Origin: a virus | DNA length: 31,613 bases | IMG/VR virus record: IMGVR_UViG_3300037847_000539 | Span: 1-31,613 of that record | Strand: one strand, 5' to 3' | Part shown: in pieces, positions 7,231-14,630 of the stretch | How positions within the stretch are numbered: the stretch's first letter is position 1 | Layout of the letters: every line of letters begins with the position of its first letter | Notes under the pieces: model-generated | What the model was told of the DNA's origin: nothing | Database searches by the model: none | The model's input: the letters and a program-made list of their open reading frames with translations, nothing else | Program-made: the position numbers and the translations under genes

Positions 7231-9011
7231 GCATATATAAGTCAAGCAGTTTAGCAATGATTCCTACCGCCTATAAGGATGGGAAGTTGTATAGTGTACG
7301 CCCTACTGATGGAGATGGGGACTTTACTTTTAGTAGGGGTTCAAATCTTGCTGCTACGAGGGTAGCCTCATCGGGGTATATTGAGAAGGGTAGAGAGAAT
7401 CTTATCTTACAATCTAATGCTATTACTACATCGCCTTGGACTGGCACAAGGATATTTAGTCAAACACAGGGGCATACAGGTTACGATGGTTCTAATGATG
7501 CTTGGTTAATTATACCGAATAGTAGTAATAATACACACTATAAATTGCAAGTAATAAGCGTATCAAATGGTATTCAAACAATTTCGGTATATGCAAAAGC
7601 AGGTGGTTACGATTATTTTTCTATTCGTGATGCTTCTGCATCCGACACTTATGGCAGATTTGATTTAGCAACGCAAACAACATCAACTGATGGAAGTAAT
7701 GCGATAGAAAGTAAAATGGTAAGCCTTGGAGGTGGTTGGTATAGATGTTCTTTGACATTAAATAGAACTTCTGGAGGTTCAAACAACCTTATAATCTATG
7801 TAAGTAATGCTTTTGGAAATAAACCTGCCTATGCAGGAGATGAAGTAAGTGGTGTGTACTTTCAAGACTTCCAAGTAGAGCAAGGATTAGTTGCTACTGA
7901 CTACATTGAAACAGGAGCAACTACTGCAAAAGCAGGAATCTTGGAGGATATGCCTCGTTTAGATTATAGTGGTGGTGCTACTTGTCCAAGTCTTTTACTT
8001 GAACCACAACGCTCAAACCTTATGGTACAAAGCGAGGGGTTCTCTACAACTGCTTGGACAGATAATGCAACAGATACAAATGTAACTGCAAATGCTACAA
8101 CATCTCCAGAGGGGTTACAGAACGCAGCAGAGATAGAGTTTACTTCATCAAGTGCGGAAATATACGACCAATTTACTAATGTCGCATCTTCAATGCACAT
8201 TGGTACAATGTTCTTGAAAAATAACGGAGTAAATTTTGTTGAGTTAGAATTAACAGGTGGTGCGCCATCTATTGCTGCTGAAGTAACCATTGATTTAAGA
8301 GATGGCACATTGAGTAATCAAGTAGGAGACTATACACCGACTATTGAGGATTATGGTAATGGATGGTGGAGAGTGGCTATTGGAGATACAGGAACCGCTA
8401 CAATCGCAACACCTGCCTACAAATTAAAATCTGTAGGCTCTAATACAGGTTCTTTTTATGCCTTTGGCGCACAAGTTGAAGCAGGAAATTATCCTACCTC
8501 CTATATACCCACCTACGGAAGTAGTGTTACGAGGTCGGTTGATGTGTGTGAAGATGCAGGTTCATCTACAACATTTAATGATAGCGAAGGTGTTTTGTTT
8601 GTTGAGTTTTCGGCACTTGCTGATTCGGGCAGAGATAATCAATGGAGATTTTTAATTAGCGATGGCACTAATAATAATAGAATACAAATTGGTTTACCAA
8701 ACGCCACAAACAATTTATATGCATCTTGTATAGCCAGTGGTGTTACATCAGCAGATATGACACACACTTTAAATAATGCCTCATCAAATCATAAAGTTGC
8801 TATAAAATACAAAGCAAACGATTTCGCTATGTATGTTGATGGCGTAGAGGTAGATGCCGATACAAGCGGTTCAACGCCGACAGGTTTAGATATATTTGAT
8901 TTCTACCGAACTCCAAATAATAACAACTATGTTGAGGCGAATGTGAAGCAAGTTATTTATTTCCCAACCGCATTAACGGATACTGAATTAGCATCCCTAA
9001 CAACTTTGTAA
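7227..9011 (+). CDS. Fibre/adhesin protein 1 (two jelly-roll-like domains plus LamG-like domain)
   Basis: 594 residues. The N-terminus (MSIYKSSSLAMIPTAYKDGKLYS, then GDGDFTFSRGSNLAATRV) is shared with the next gene and probably anchors to the virion. A first beta-sandwich-like domain spans ~50-235 and ends VYFQDFQVEQGLVATDYIETG. A linker LDYSGGATCPSLLLEPQRSN (~245-264) leads to a second similar domain, which ends QVEAGNYPTSYIPTYG (~420-435). The C-terminal ~150 residues look like a LamG/concanavalin-type domain (FAMYVDGVEVDADTSG). Such carbohydrate-binding modules suit receptor recognition. No peptidase or glycosidase motif is obvious. Confidence 0.75.
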   Translation: MSIYKSSSLAMIPTAYKDGKLYSVRPTDGDGDFTFSRGSNLAATRVASSGYIEKGRENLILQSNAITTSPWTGTRIFSQTQGHTGYDGSNDAWLIIPNSSNNTHYKLQVISVSNGIQTISVYAKAGGYDYFSIRDASASDTYGRFDLATQTTSTDGSNAIESKMVSLGGGWYRCSLTLNRTSGGSNNLIIYVSNAFGNKPAYAGDEVSGVYFQDFQVEQGLVATDYIETGATTAKAGILEDMPRLDYSGGATCPSLLLEPQRSNLMVQSEGFSTTAWTDNATDTNVTANATTSPEGLQNAAEIEFTSSSAEIYDQFTNVASSMHIGTMFLKNNGVNFVELELTGGAPSIAAEVTIDLRDGTLSNQVGDYTPTIEDYGNGWWRVAIGDTGTATIATPAYKLKSVGSNTGSFYAFGAQVEAGNYPTSYIPTYGSSVTRSVDVCEDAGSSTTFNDSEGVLFVEFSALADSGRDNQWRFLISDGTNNNRIQIGLPNATNNLYASCIASGVTSADMTHTLNNASSNHKVAIKYKANDFAMYVDGVEVDADTSGSTPTGLDIFDFYRTPNNNNYVEANVKQVIYFPTALTDTELASLTTL

Positions 9012-9014
9012 GAT

Positions 9015-10679
9015 ATGAGCATTTACGATAAAGCGAGTCTTGTACTCATTCCTTCGGGAACAAAAACATCAAAGGTCTATTCGCAGAAACCTGTTAGTGG
9101 TGATGGTGATTTTACCTTCTCTCGTTCTACTATGGCTACGAGGGTTAATTCAAGTGGTAACATAGAGAAGGAAACGCAGAACCTGTTGCTCCAGAGCAAT
9201 AGTTTTGATACTACTTGGACTACATCTAACGCACCTACTCTTACATCGGGGCAGAGTGGTTATGATGGTACAAGCGATGCTTGGAAAATAGAACTAACGG
9301 CTACTTATGGTCAAATTATACAGAGCATCTCTATTAGCGGTTTAAATTGTACCTCTATATATGCGAAGGCAGGAACCATTAATTTTATTCGTTTGCGTAT
9401 TGATGGCTCTCCTAATTCTATTGTAGACTTTAATTTAACTGACGGCAGTACTGCGTATTCTTCTGGCAATGTATATGCAACCTCCACTTCAGTAGGTGGT
9501 GGGTGGTATCGTTTGAGTATGGTAAGCAATGTATCGTCTTCTACCCTTCGCATCTATCCTCTCATTGCTGCTAATGATTTAAGCGGTACAAGTGGAAACA
9601 TCTACATCCAAGATGCTCAATTAGAGCAGGGGCTTGTAGCAAGAGATGTTATCACTACAACTACAACTGCCGTAGAGGGAGGTATTACTGATAATGTACC
9701 AAGACTTGATTATAGCGGTGGGGCTACCTGCCCTTCTCTCTTGTTAGAGCCACAACGCACCAATAAGATTACGCAGTCCGAATACTTCCAATCAACAAGT
9801 TGGACTGATAACGGGAATATCTCTTATGACTTTGGTTACCTTGCTCCTGATGGAACTAATAGTGCGTATAAGATAACAGGCAATGATAATGGGAATCTTT
9901 TATTTGCAGGTGTATTAAACAACGATACTCGTAGTGTATTTGCAAGAACCACAAGTGGTACAGGAACGCTTCAGTTGTTGAGTTATTTTGGAAATACAAA
10001 CAACACCTTTACAATTACTGAAGAATGGCAAAGATTTGAAATATCAAGCGTTACTACATCTATAGGTGAAACCAACTTTTATTTGGCGGATTTTAGAGGC
10101 AGCACCTCGCTTGATGAGGTTATTCTATGGGGGGCACAATGTGAAGTAGGAAGTTACGCAACAAGTTACATCCCTACCTTTGGTAGTGCGGTAACGAGGA
10201 ATGGAGACAACTACCTTCTTGATAATATGGCAACCAATGGTATAACTAATGATAGTGCTATTAGTTTTTTCATTGATGCTGAAGCGGCTGTTGATACCGC
10301 CAATACATATATAGATTTGTTTGCGTTAAAACTTTCAAGTGGAGAGAACCTCCGTATTGAATCAAGAATTAACGATAGGTTTTATGTGCAATGTTCTTCG
10401 GGATTTGTCAATTCAGGAGACAGCCCTAACTCATACTCTTGGCTTGCTCCATCAGCAGGTCGGGCAAAAATCTTATTTACTATGACATCAGCGCAGTTAA
10501 AACTATACTATAATGGTAGTTTGCTTGAAACTTGGGATGGTTCGTATAACATAGACTTCAATCAGTTTAGGTCGGATGTGAGTCAAGCAACCACTCAATT
10601 AAAAAATAATGTTAATCAAGCATTGATTCTAACATCTGCAATATCTAACCAAGAGGCGATTGACCTAACAACAATATAA
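9015..10679 (+). CDS. Fibre/adhesin protein 2, paralogue of the preceding gene
   Basis: 554 residues with the same plan as the gene at 7227. It shares the start MSIYDKASLVLIPSG...SGDGDFTFSRSTMATRV, the domain-1 end IYIQDAQLEQGLVARDVI, the linker LDYSGGATCPSLLLEPQRTN (~230-250) and the domain-2 end QCEVGSYATSYIPTFGSAVTR (~375-395). The C-terminal LamG-like part (AKILFTMTSAQLKLYYNGSLLETWDG) is largely different. Conserved joints with diverged binding faces point to an old tandem duplication followed by diversification, giving two receptor specificities or a hetero-fibre. The start ATG lies four bases after the previous stop. Confidence 0.74.
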   Translation: MSIYDKASLVLIPSGTKTSKVYSQKPVSGDGDFTFSRSTMATRVNSSGNIEKETQNLLLQSNSFDTTWTTSNAPTLTSGQSGYDGTSDAWKIELTATYGQIIQSISISGLNCTSIYAKAGTINFIRLRIDGSPNSIVDFNLTDGSTAYSSGNVYATSTSVGGGWYRLSMVSNVSSSTLRIYPLIAANDLSGTSGNIYIQDAQLEQGLVARDVITTTTTAVEGGITDNVPRLDYSGGATCPSLLLEPQRTNKITQSEYFQSTSWTDNGNISYDFGYLAPDGTNSAYKITGNDNGNLLFAGVLNNDTRSVFARTTSGTGTLQLLSYFGNTNNTFTITEEWQRFEISSVTTSIGETNFYLADFRGSTSLDEVILWGAQCEVGSYATSYIPTFGSAVTRNGDNYLLDNMATNGITNDSAISFFIDAEAAVDTANTYIDLFALKLSSGENLRIESRINDRFYVQCSSGFVNSGDSPNSYSWLAPSAGRAKILFTMTSAQLKLYYNGSLLETWDGSYNIDFNQFRSDVSQATTQLKNNVNQALILTSAISNQEAIDLTTI

Positions 10680-10680
10680 T

Positions 10681-11049
10681 ATGAAAACATTTAGAAAATA
10701 CTCATTTGGCTCTAAAGGAGCAGCAACAACTAAAATCAACGCATTAGGCGTAGATGAGGAAGGAAACCCTACACACTCTCACGCTATCGTACATCTTGGC
10801 AACCTTGTTGAGCAAGAGGCGGTACTAAACGAAGAAGGTGAAGTAACTACTGAAGCCGTACTATCTTCTACCTACCACATTGATGTATTGTGGGATGGTG
10901 AGCCTGTAAGTAGTTGGGATAGTTCTATGATATGGTGTGCGCCTATGGGCGTTCATACATTCGGTAGTTCAAGTGCTATTGCTGAGTGGACTGAAAAGTG
11001 TAAGGAGTTGCATCCTTCATATTTCCCTGAGCCTGAAGAGATAGAGTAA
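10681..11049 (+). CDS. Hypothetical protein after the fibre genes
   Basis: 122 residues. The centre carries HSHAIVHLGNLVEQEAVLNEEGEVTTEAVLSSTYHIDVLWDG and the end SAIAEWTEKCKELHPSYFPEPEEIE. It is probably a compact alpha/beta protein. I do not recognise the family. Its stop TAA shares a base with the next ATG. Lying directly behind the fibres, it could be a fibre chaperone or accessory, which is inference from position. Confidence 0.78.
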   Translation: MKTFRKYSFGSKGAATTKINALGVDEEGNPTHSHAIVHLGNLVEQEAVLNEEGEVTTEAVLSSTYHIDVLWDGEPVSSWDSSMIWCAPMGVHTFGSSSAIAEWTEKCKELHPSYFPEPEEIE

Positions 11050-11204
11050 TGAACGAACACGACCCGAACTACATACCCTCAAGAACATCTCCCAAAGGGG
11101 ATAGGAGAGGTTGCCTATGTTGGGAAACCTCAACCTATTCTATAGAGTGTTGTGATGGCAGCGTAAGAGCGCAAGGTGTAGGGAGCATATATTTAGATGA
11201 CTAA
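11049..11204 (+). CDS. Small Cys-rich protein with a GCLC...CCDG motif
   Basis: 51 residues, beginning on the last base of the previous stop and ending on the first base of the next start (TAATG at both ends). It has four cysteines in GCLCWETSTYSIECCDGS, followed by RAQGVGSIY. I recall similar Cys-Leu-Cys...Cys-Cys-Asp-Gly small proteins in other phages, but no function. It may bind a metal or form disulphides. Confidence 0.7.
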   Translation: MNEHDPNYIPSRTSPKGDRRGCLCWETSTYSIECCDGSVRAQGVGSIYLDD

Positions 11205-11668
11205 TGAGGCTATCCAACAATCTAACATTAGCAGAGGTAACGAAATCAGCAACGGCTAAAAGAAAGGGAATCTCCAATGAACCGACTATTGAGCATTTGG
11301 AGAATCTAAAGGCTCTTGCTCTTAATATCTTTCAGCCTTTGCGTAATTATTTTGGAGTACCTATTACGGTCAGTTCTGGTTATCGCTCTGCTGAACTCAA
11401 CAGTCTTATTGGCGGCAGCACCACATCGCAGCATTGTAAGGGGGAAGCGATAGATATAGATGTCTACGGAAACCTTACAAACGCTGATGTATTCAGTTAT
11501 CTTAGGGAACACACAAACTTTGACCAACTGATTTGGGAGTTTGGTGACGAAAAGCAGCCTGATTGGGTGCATTGCTCGTATAAAAGATTAGGTAGAAATA
11601 GAGGCGAAGTGCTACGAGCGGTTCGTGTAAACGGCAAAGTAAGATATGAAATTTACGGAAATAAGTGA
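11204..11668 (+). CDS. Peptidase M15-type endolysin
   Basis: 154 residues. The Zn-site pattern of the M15 family (Peptidase_M15_3) is complete: SSGYRSAELNSLIGG (~57-71), SQH77CKGEAID84ID, LIWE112F and WVH123. These supply the His/Asp/His ligands and a catalytic Glu. M15 enzymes cut peptide stems or crosslinks of peptidoglycan, so this is the likely lysis enzyme. It has no signal peptide or cell-wall-binding domain, so it would need the holin at 13690 or another route to the periplasm. The next gene starts inside its 3' end (23-base overlap). Confidence 0.9.
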   Translation: MRLSNNLTLAEVTKSATAKRKGISNEPTIEHLENLKALALNIFQPLRNYFGVPITVSSGYRSAELNSLIGGSTTSQHCKGEAIDIDVYGNLTNADVFSYLREHTNFDQLIWEFGDEKQPDWVHCSYKRLGRNRGEVLRAVRVNGKVRYEIYGNK

Positions 11669-11924
11669 GGATACAGTTGTAGGACTATCGTTAAAGACAG
11701 TAGGGGTAATTATCGCAGCAGTTGGTGTGGTAACGCTCGGCTACTTTGACCTACAAGCAGGTATTGAAGAGGCAAAAGAATTGCCTGTTCCCGTAATCAG
11801 CCGCACCGAATACGACTTAAAAGATGAGTTGGTTAGAGAGACCATTATGAACACTCAAGAAGATGTTGAGGATATAAAGAATCAACTTGACAAGATTGAA
11901 GAGCGTTTGTTTGAAATGAAATGA
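11646..11924 (+). CDS. Membrane-anchored coiled-coil protein (holin- or spanin-like candidate)
   Basis: 92 residues. One hydrophobic segment at ~12-35 (VGLSLKTVGVIIAAVGVVTLGYF) is followed by a hydrophilic helix with coiled-coil spacing (~55-92, ending DVEDIKNQLDKIEERLFEMK). The start overlaps the endolysin 3' end by 23 bases, so it is coupled to it. Topology (one membrane span plus a long charged coiled coil) fits an inner-membrane spanin component or a small holin. There is no sequence match I can name. Confidence 0.75.
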   Translation: MKFTEISEDTVVGLSLKTVGVIIAAVGVVTLGYFDLQAGIEEAKELPVPVISRTEYDLKDELVRETIMNTQEDVEDIKNQLDKIEERLFEMK

Positions 11925-11925
11925 T

Positions 11926-12276
11926 ATGAAAAATCTTATCCTCGCTTGTGTACTAATTTTTTTGCCATCTGCAATAAACACAAATCAAATCAATATCAAA
12001 GGAGTTGCAGTAGTTCACTACAATGCTACTTGGAACGAGAAGAACAACTACACATCAGTAGCGAAGATAAAAGATGCTAAAATCCTTACGGCTTGGATAG
12101 ATAAGGATGACACTATAAAAGAATCGGAAGGCATACGCTCCTTGCCTACAGTCATATTGTATATGAACGGCAAAGAGATAAAACGATGGGAAGCAGGATT
12201 GTCTTTCTCTCTTTCCGTACCACTAAGCGAGATACAAGAGGAAGTAGATGCCTTAACAGGAGCAGATAAATGGTAG
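11926..12276 (+). CDS. Exported thioredoxin-fold protein lacking the CXXC active site
   Basis: 116 residues. Residues ~1-20 (MKNLILACVLIFLPSAINT) are a signal peptide or anchor. The rest follows the thioredoxin template: VAVVHYNATW (strand before the active site), KILTAWIDKDDTIKESEGIRSLPTVILYMNGKEIKRW (beta3, the loop with cis-Pro after Leu, beta4-beta5). Where thioredoxin has WCGPC, this protein has WNEKN, so both redox cysteines are gone. It should be periplasmic and non-catalytic, perhaps a binding or chaperone domain. It lies one base after the membrane protein and overlaps the next gene by seven bases. Confidence 0.72.
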   Translation: MKNLILACVLIFLPSAINTNQINIKGVAVVHYNATWNEKNNYTSVAKIKDAKILTAWIDKDDTIKESEGIRSLPTVILYMNGKEIKRWEAGLSFSLSVPLSEIQEEVDALTGADKW

Positions 12277-13340
12277 GACTAAGAAACACACTTATTACAT
12301 TGTTTATATCAACCTCAGCCTTTGGGCAGGGGTTGTTGAAGTATAGCACTATGTATAGTAGTGTATATGGCGCATCTCCTATGGAGGCGCAAACCGAATA
12401 CTATGTAACACAAGGAGGTGACCTTAGCGATGTAACTATTGAGAATCCCTTTGACTATAGATACACATTCGGTATCCGTAGAGTAGCAAGATACGATTAT
12501 GAAAACAGGCAGAATCGTTTTTATGACGGACACAATCAATCTACGACTTCCTTATCAGCAGCCGTAGGTGCGGTAAAAGGATGGGAGTATTTGGCTCAGT
12601 ACGATAGAGGCAGACAACAAGGTAGAGACTACATCAACCAAAGATACTTCCTACGCTATCTACACAAGCACTTTATGGTCAAGGGTGAGTTATTTAAGCA
12701 AGGATTGGTAGACCTTAACTACACGCAGATAGAAACCAGAGCGAGATTGCATTTAGGAGAATTAGACTTCTCTATTGGTATAGCAGGAAGGCAGAACAAA
12801 GCATACGGATACAACCCTATCTCTATTTACTTGCAGAATAATGCGTGGTGGGATTTAGCCCACGAGTACGGATACCAAGACATCTACTATCAAATTGACT
12901 ATGACAATGACGATGAGATTGACAACTTTGATTGGTATTGGATTAAAGATGGTGAGCGTGTAGCGGATACTGATGAGGACTTCCGTAAATACATCTATGG
13001 TAGTATTGTAAATGATTATAACAAAGCACGATTTGATGAGGTAGGAACTCTTGCATCTTTATCTGCAATCTTTGGGGTAGACTACTACCACTACACGGAA
13101 AACTTTTGGATACACTCTTGGTCATCTATACTGCCTTACCATACACACATCTTGGGGAACGAGGAGTTCTCCTTCAATAATTTTGTTGACGGCAACCAAT
13201 GGATAGACTACACCTTTGGAGCAGTTCTTGGTTACAAGATAGGATTGCGTTGGGGTATCTTTGCCGAAGGCGAGTATATGCAGTATTGGGATAGGGAAGT
13301 CTTCACTATCAAGGCAGGTATCAATTACCAAATTAGATAA
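12270..13340 (+). CDS. Putative outer-membrane beta-barrel protein
   Basis: 356 residues. A short signal peptide (MVGLRNTLITLFISTSAFGQ) with likely cleavage near residue 19 is followed by a Tyr/Trp/Gly-rich sequence with many alternating amphipathic strands (SLSAAVGAVKGWEYLAQYDRG; YFLRYLHKHFMVKGELFKQG; RARLHLGELDFSIGIAGRQN). The final strands GLRWGIFAEGEYMQYW and FTIKAGINYQIR look like the closing strands of an outer-membrane barrel. There is no TonB box or plug domain. A phage-encoded outer-membrane protein could block superinfection by masking a receptor, or help breach the outer membrane at lysis. The seven-base overlap with the thioredoxin-fold gene suggests they act together. Confidence 0.7.
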   Translation: MVGLRNTLITLFISTSAFGQGLLKYSTMYSSVYGASPMEAQTEYYVTQGGDLSDVTIENPFDYRYTFGIRRVARYDYENRQNRFYDGHNQSTTSLSAAVGAVKGWEYLAQYDRGRQQGRDYINQRYFLRYLHKHFMVKGELFKQGLVDLNYTQIETRARLHLGELDFSIGIAGRQNKAYGYNPISIYLQNNAWWDLAHEYGYQDIYYQIDYDNDDEIDNFDWYWIKDGERVADTDEDFRKYIYGSIVNDYNKARFDEVGTLASLSAIFGVDYYHYTENFWIHSWSSILPYHTHILGNEEFSFNNFVDGNQWIDYTFGAVLGYKIGLRWGIFAEGEYMQYWDREVFTIKAGINYQIR

Positions 13341-13357
13341 TAATTAAATCAAACATA

Positions 13358-13519
13358 ATGAAACATTTACAGGTATTTTGGCTATGGGTCAAAGAGACCA
13401 ATAAGCGATTTTGGTGCTATTGGTTAGGGTTTACTGAGGTAGACGAGAAAGTGTTATCAGCATACGCTGAGGCAAGAGGTAGATATAGAAACATAGTAAA
13501 AGCAGTAAAGGGAGAATAA
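13358..13519 (+). CDS. Small aromatic hypothetical protein
   Basis: 53 residues. The N-terminus is Trp/Phe-rich (QVFWLWVKETNKRFWCYWLGF), amphipathic rather than a clean membrane span. A helical basic C-terminus follows. Its stop touches the next start (TAAATG). Unknown function; location among lysis genes suggests membrane association. Confidence 0.62.
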   Translation: MKHLQVFWLWVKETNKRFWCYWLGFTEVDEKVLSAYAEARGRYRNIVKAVKGE

Positions 13520-13642
13520 ATGAATATGACGGACTTTGGATTTACAGATTCCTTAGAGGATTTTGTAGATGAGTTAACGAAACAAGACCAACCAACCTGT
13601 AACATAGATAACCCTGAAGATTGCGAAGCCTGTGGCAGTTAA
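13520..13642 (+). CDS. Small acidic Cys-containing protein
   Basis: 40 residues: an acidic helical first half (FTDSLEDFVDELTKQ), then CNIDNPEDCEACGS with three cysteines near the C-terminus, possibly metal-binding. It begins directly after the previous stop. Unknown function. Confidence 0.5.
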   Translation: MNMTDFGFTDSLEDFVDELTKQDQPTCNIDNPEDCEACGS

Positions 13643-13754
13643 GTATTGTATAACCGAACCTAAAGAATGTACTTGTAAAAGAAATTGTAATGAATCCACT
13701 AATAACAAAACTACTCGGAAAAAGCGCACAAGAGACGATAGAAGCCGTTTCTAA
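13632..13754 (+). CDS. Possible small Cys/Lys/Arg-rich protein with GTG start
   Basis: A 40-codon frame opens at GTG 13632, overlaps the end of the previous small gene, and runs into the holin gene in another frame. It has four cysteines in YCITEPKECTCKRNC and a very basic tail (TTRKKRTRDDRSRF). The Cys-rich first half resembles a zinc knuckle. The tail may simply be the shadow of the holin gene. It would fill the 47-base gap before the holin. Low confidence. Confidence 0.3.
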   Translation: MAVKYCITEPKECTCKRNCNESTNNKTTRKKRTRDDRSRF

Positions 13755-14055
13755 TGTCGTAGATAAGTATGTATCCACTCCAGAGGAGAAAGCCGCTATA
13801 AAGGCTTCTATTGAAGCCGAGATTAGCAATAGATGGAATGCTGATATGAACAGCAATAGTTGGTTAAGCAAAAATGTCCGACCACTAACGCTGATTGTAG
13901 TGGTTGCGTTCTTGGTGTTTATGACCTTCTTTGATGGTATGGGATGGGTAGAAGTAGATAGTGCTTGGGTACAACTCTGGAATATGTTAAGCGTTACGGT
14001 AGTAGGTGGTTACTTTGCAGTACGCTCTCTTGACAAAAGAGGTAATGTTAAATAA
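13690..14055 (+). CDS. Holin-like membrane protein (GTA/3TM-holin type)
   Basis: 121 residues. An amphipathic N-terminal helix region (TIEAVSNVVDKYVSTPEEKAAIKASIEAEI) precedes SKNVRPLTLIVVVAFLVFMTFF (first membrane span ~58-77) and WNMLSVTVVGGYFAVRSL (second span ~96-113), ending in a basic tail. The layout, with N-RPLT just before the first span, matches the 'holin of 3TMs' family (PF11351). It would permeabilise the inner membrane and release the M15 endolysin. It is the last gene of the late operon, followed by a strong terminator. Confidence 0.78.
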   Translation: MNPLITKLLGKSAQETIEAVSNVVDKYVSTPEEKAAIKASIEAEISNRWNADMNSNSWLSKNVRPLTLIVVVAFLVFMTFFDGMGWVEVDSAWVQLWNMLSVTVVGGYFAVRSLDKRGNVK

Positions 14056-14083
14056 TCGTTGATAACATATAGTGTATTTAGTT

Positions 14084-14110
14084 GGAGGGTTTAACCCTCC
14101 TTCTTTTTTT
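14084..14110 (+). terminator. Rho-independent terminator closing the late/lysis operon
   Basis: GGAGGG (14084-14089) pairs with CCCTCC (14095-14100) around TTTAA and is followed by TTCTTTTTTT. Confidence 0.9.
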
Positions 14111-14207
14111 ATTATATATATATATTATATATAAAGAGATATAGTATATATAGATATATAGAGACCTATAGGTCTCTTATTATATATAGATATATAGTAA
14201 TATATAT
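14111..14207. other. AT-rich spacer with a 16-base perfect palindrome
   Basis: The stretch is almost entirely alternating A/T (TATA repeats with AGATATA units). In its centre, 14161-14176 is the perfect palindrome GAGACCTATAGGTCTC. The TATATAGATATATA units on both sides could extend it into a long AT hairpin. No gene is present. It sits where late transcription ends and early transcription begins. It could be another (weak) terminator, an unwinding element of a replication origin, or simply a spacer. Confidence 0.6.
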
Positions 14208-14231
14208 AGAGGCATCCGCCTCTTTTTTTTT
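14208..14231 (+). terminator. Second rho-independent terminator in the late/early spacer
   Basis: AGAGGC (14208-14213) pairs with GCCTCT (14218-14223) across ATCC, and the stem runs into nine Ts. Confidence 0.85.
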
Positions 14232-14240
14232 GTTCCTATG

Positions 14241-14286
14241 TTGTATGTTAAGATTTTTGTTTACATTCGTATTAAATCAAAACAAC
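14241..14286 (+). promoter_or_regulatory. Early promoter, Bacteroidetes type, with ATCAAAACAAC leader box
   Basis: TTG (14241-14243), 18 bases, then TACATTCG (14262-14269) match the Bacteroidetes -33/-7 pattern TTG...TAnnTTTG. The downstream box ATCAAAACAAC (14276-14286) recurs at nearly the same spacing in the promoters at 19059 and 24811, as does the GTTAA-n5-TTGT core between the boxes. It drives the early operon from 14288. Confidence 0.75.
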
Positions 14287-14287
14287 T

Positions 14288-14461
14288 ATGGATATTAAAG
14301 ACCAATACTTAGACTTATGTGAGGCTCGTGTTGAAGCACTCACAAACGAAGTAAGACTCCTCAAGGAGTACATCATTAGAGATGCCTCTCTAAAAGGAAT
14401 TTCTGCTCAAGCAGCGATGGATATGTTTAAAGCGTTCAAAGAGAATGAAACCAAAATATAA
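14288..14461 (+). CDS. Small helical protein, first gene of the early operon
   Basis: 57 residues, nearly all helix (DQYLDLCEARVEALTNEVRLLKEYII, then SAQAAMDMFKAF). It starts two bases after the leader box of the early promoter, so it should be among the first proteins made after infection. Immediate-early phage proteins of this size often hit host functions, but nothing in the sequence identifies a target. Confidence 0.68.
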   Translation: MDIKDQYLDLCEARVEALTNEVRLLKEYIIRDASLKGISAQAAMDMFKAFKENETKI

Positions 14462-14630
14462 AATCTCGGAATACCCAGAAGAATATGAAATCAACGAAAT
14501 CACCTTACGAGACCACTTTTACCTCCACTTCGGATTCTATGACGATAGGAGATTACGCTACAGGGGAAGTTCCTCCCAACTCGCCAAATACCACCAAAAA
14601 CAAATTGACACCCACCTACTATATAGGTAA
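14445..14630 (+). CDS. Small charged protein overlapping the DUF3310 gene
   Basis: 61 residues, Tyr/Arg/Glu-rich (KYKISEYPEEYEINEITLRDHFYLHFGFYDD). It starts 17 bases inside the previous gene and overlaps the DUF3310 frame by up to 146 bases. Its balanced residue make-up looks more like a real protein than the Ser/Thr-rich opening of the other frame does. I therefore think both genes are real and that the DUF3310 gene may start later than its first ATG. Confidence 0.5.
   Translation: MKPKYKISEYPEEYEINEITLRDHFYLHFGFYDDRRLRYRGSSSQLAKYHQKQIDTHLLYR

Noticed and set aside
11933-11949. Lipobox (LILAC) in the thioredoxin-fold protein
   Set aside because: The cysteine is at residue 8, too close to the N-terminus for a lipoprotein signal peptide.
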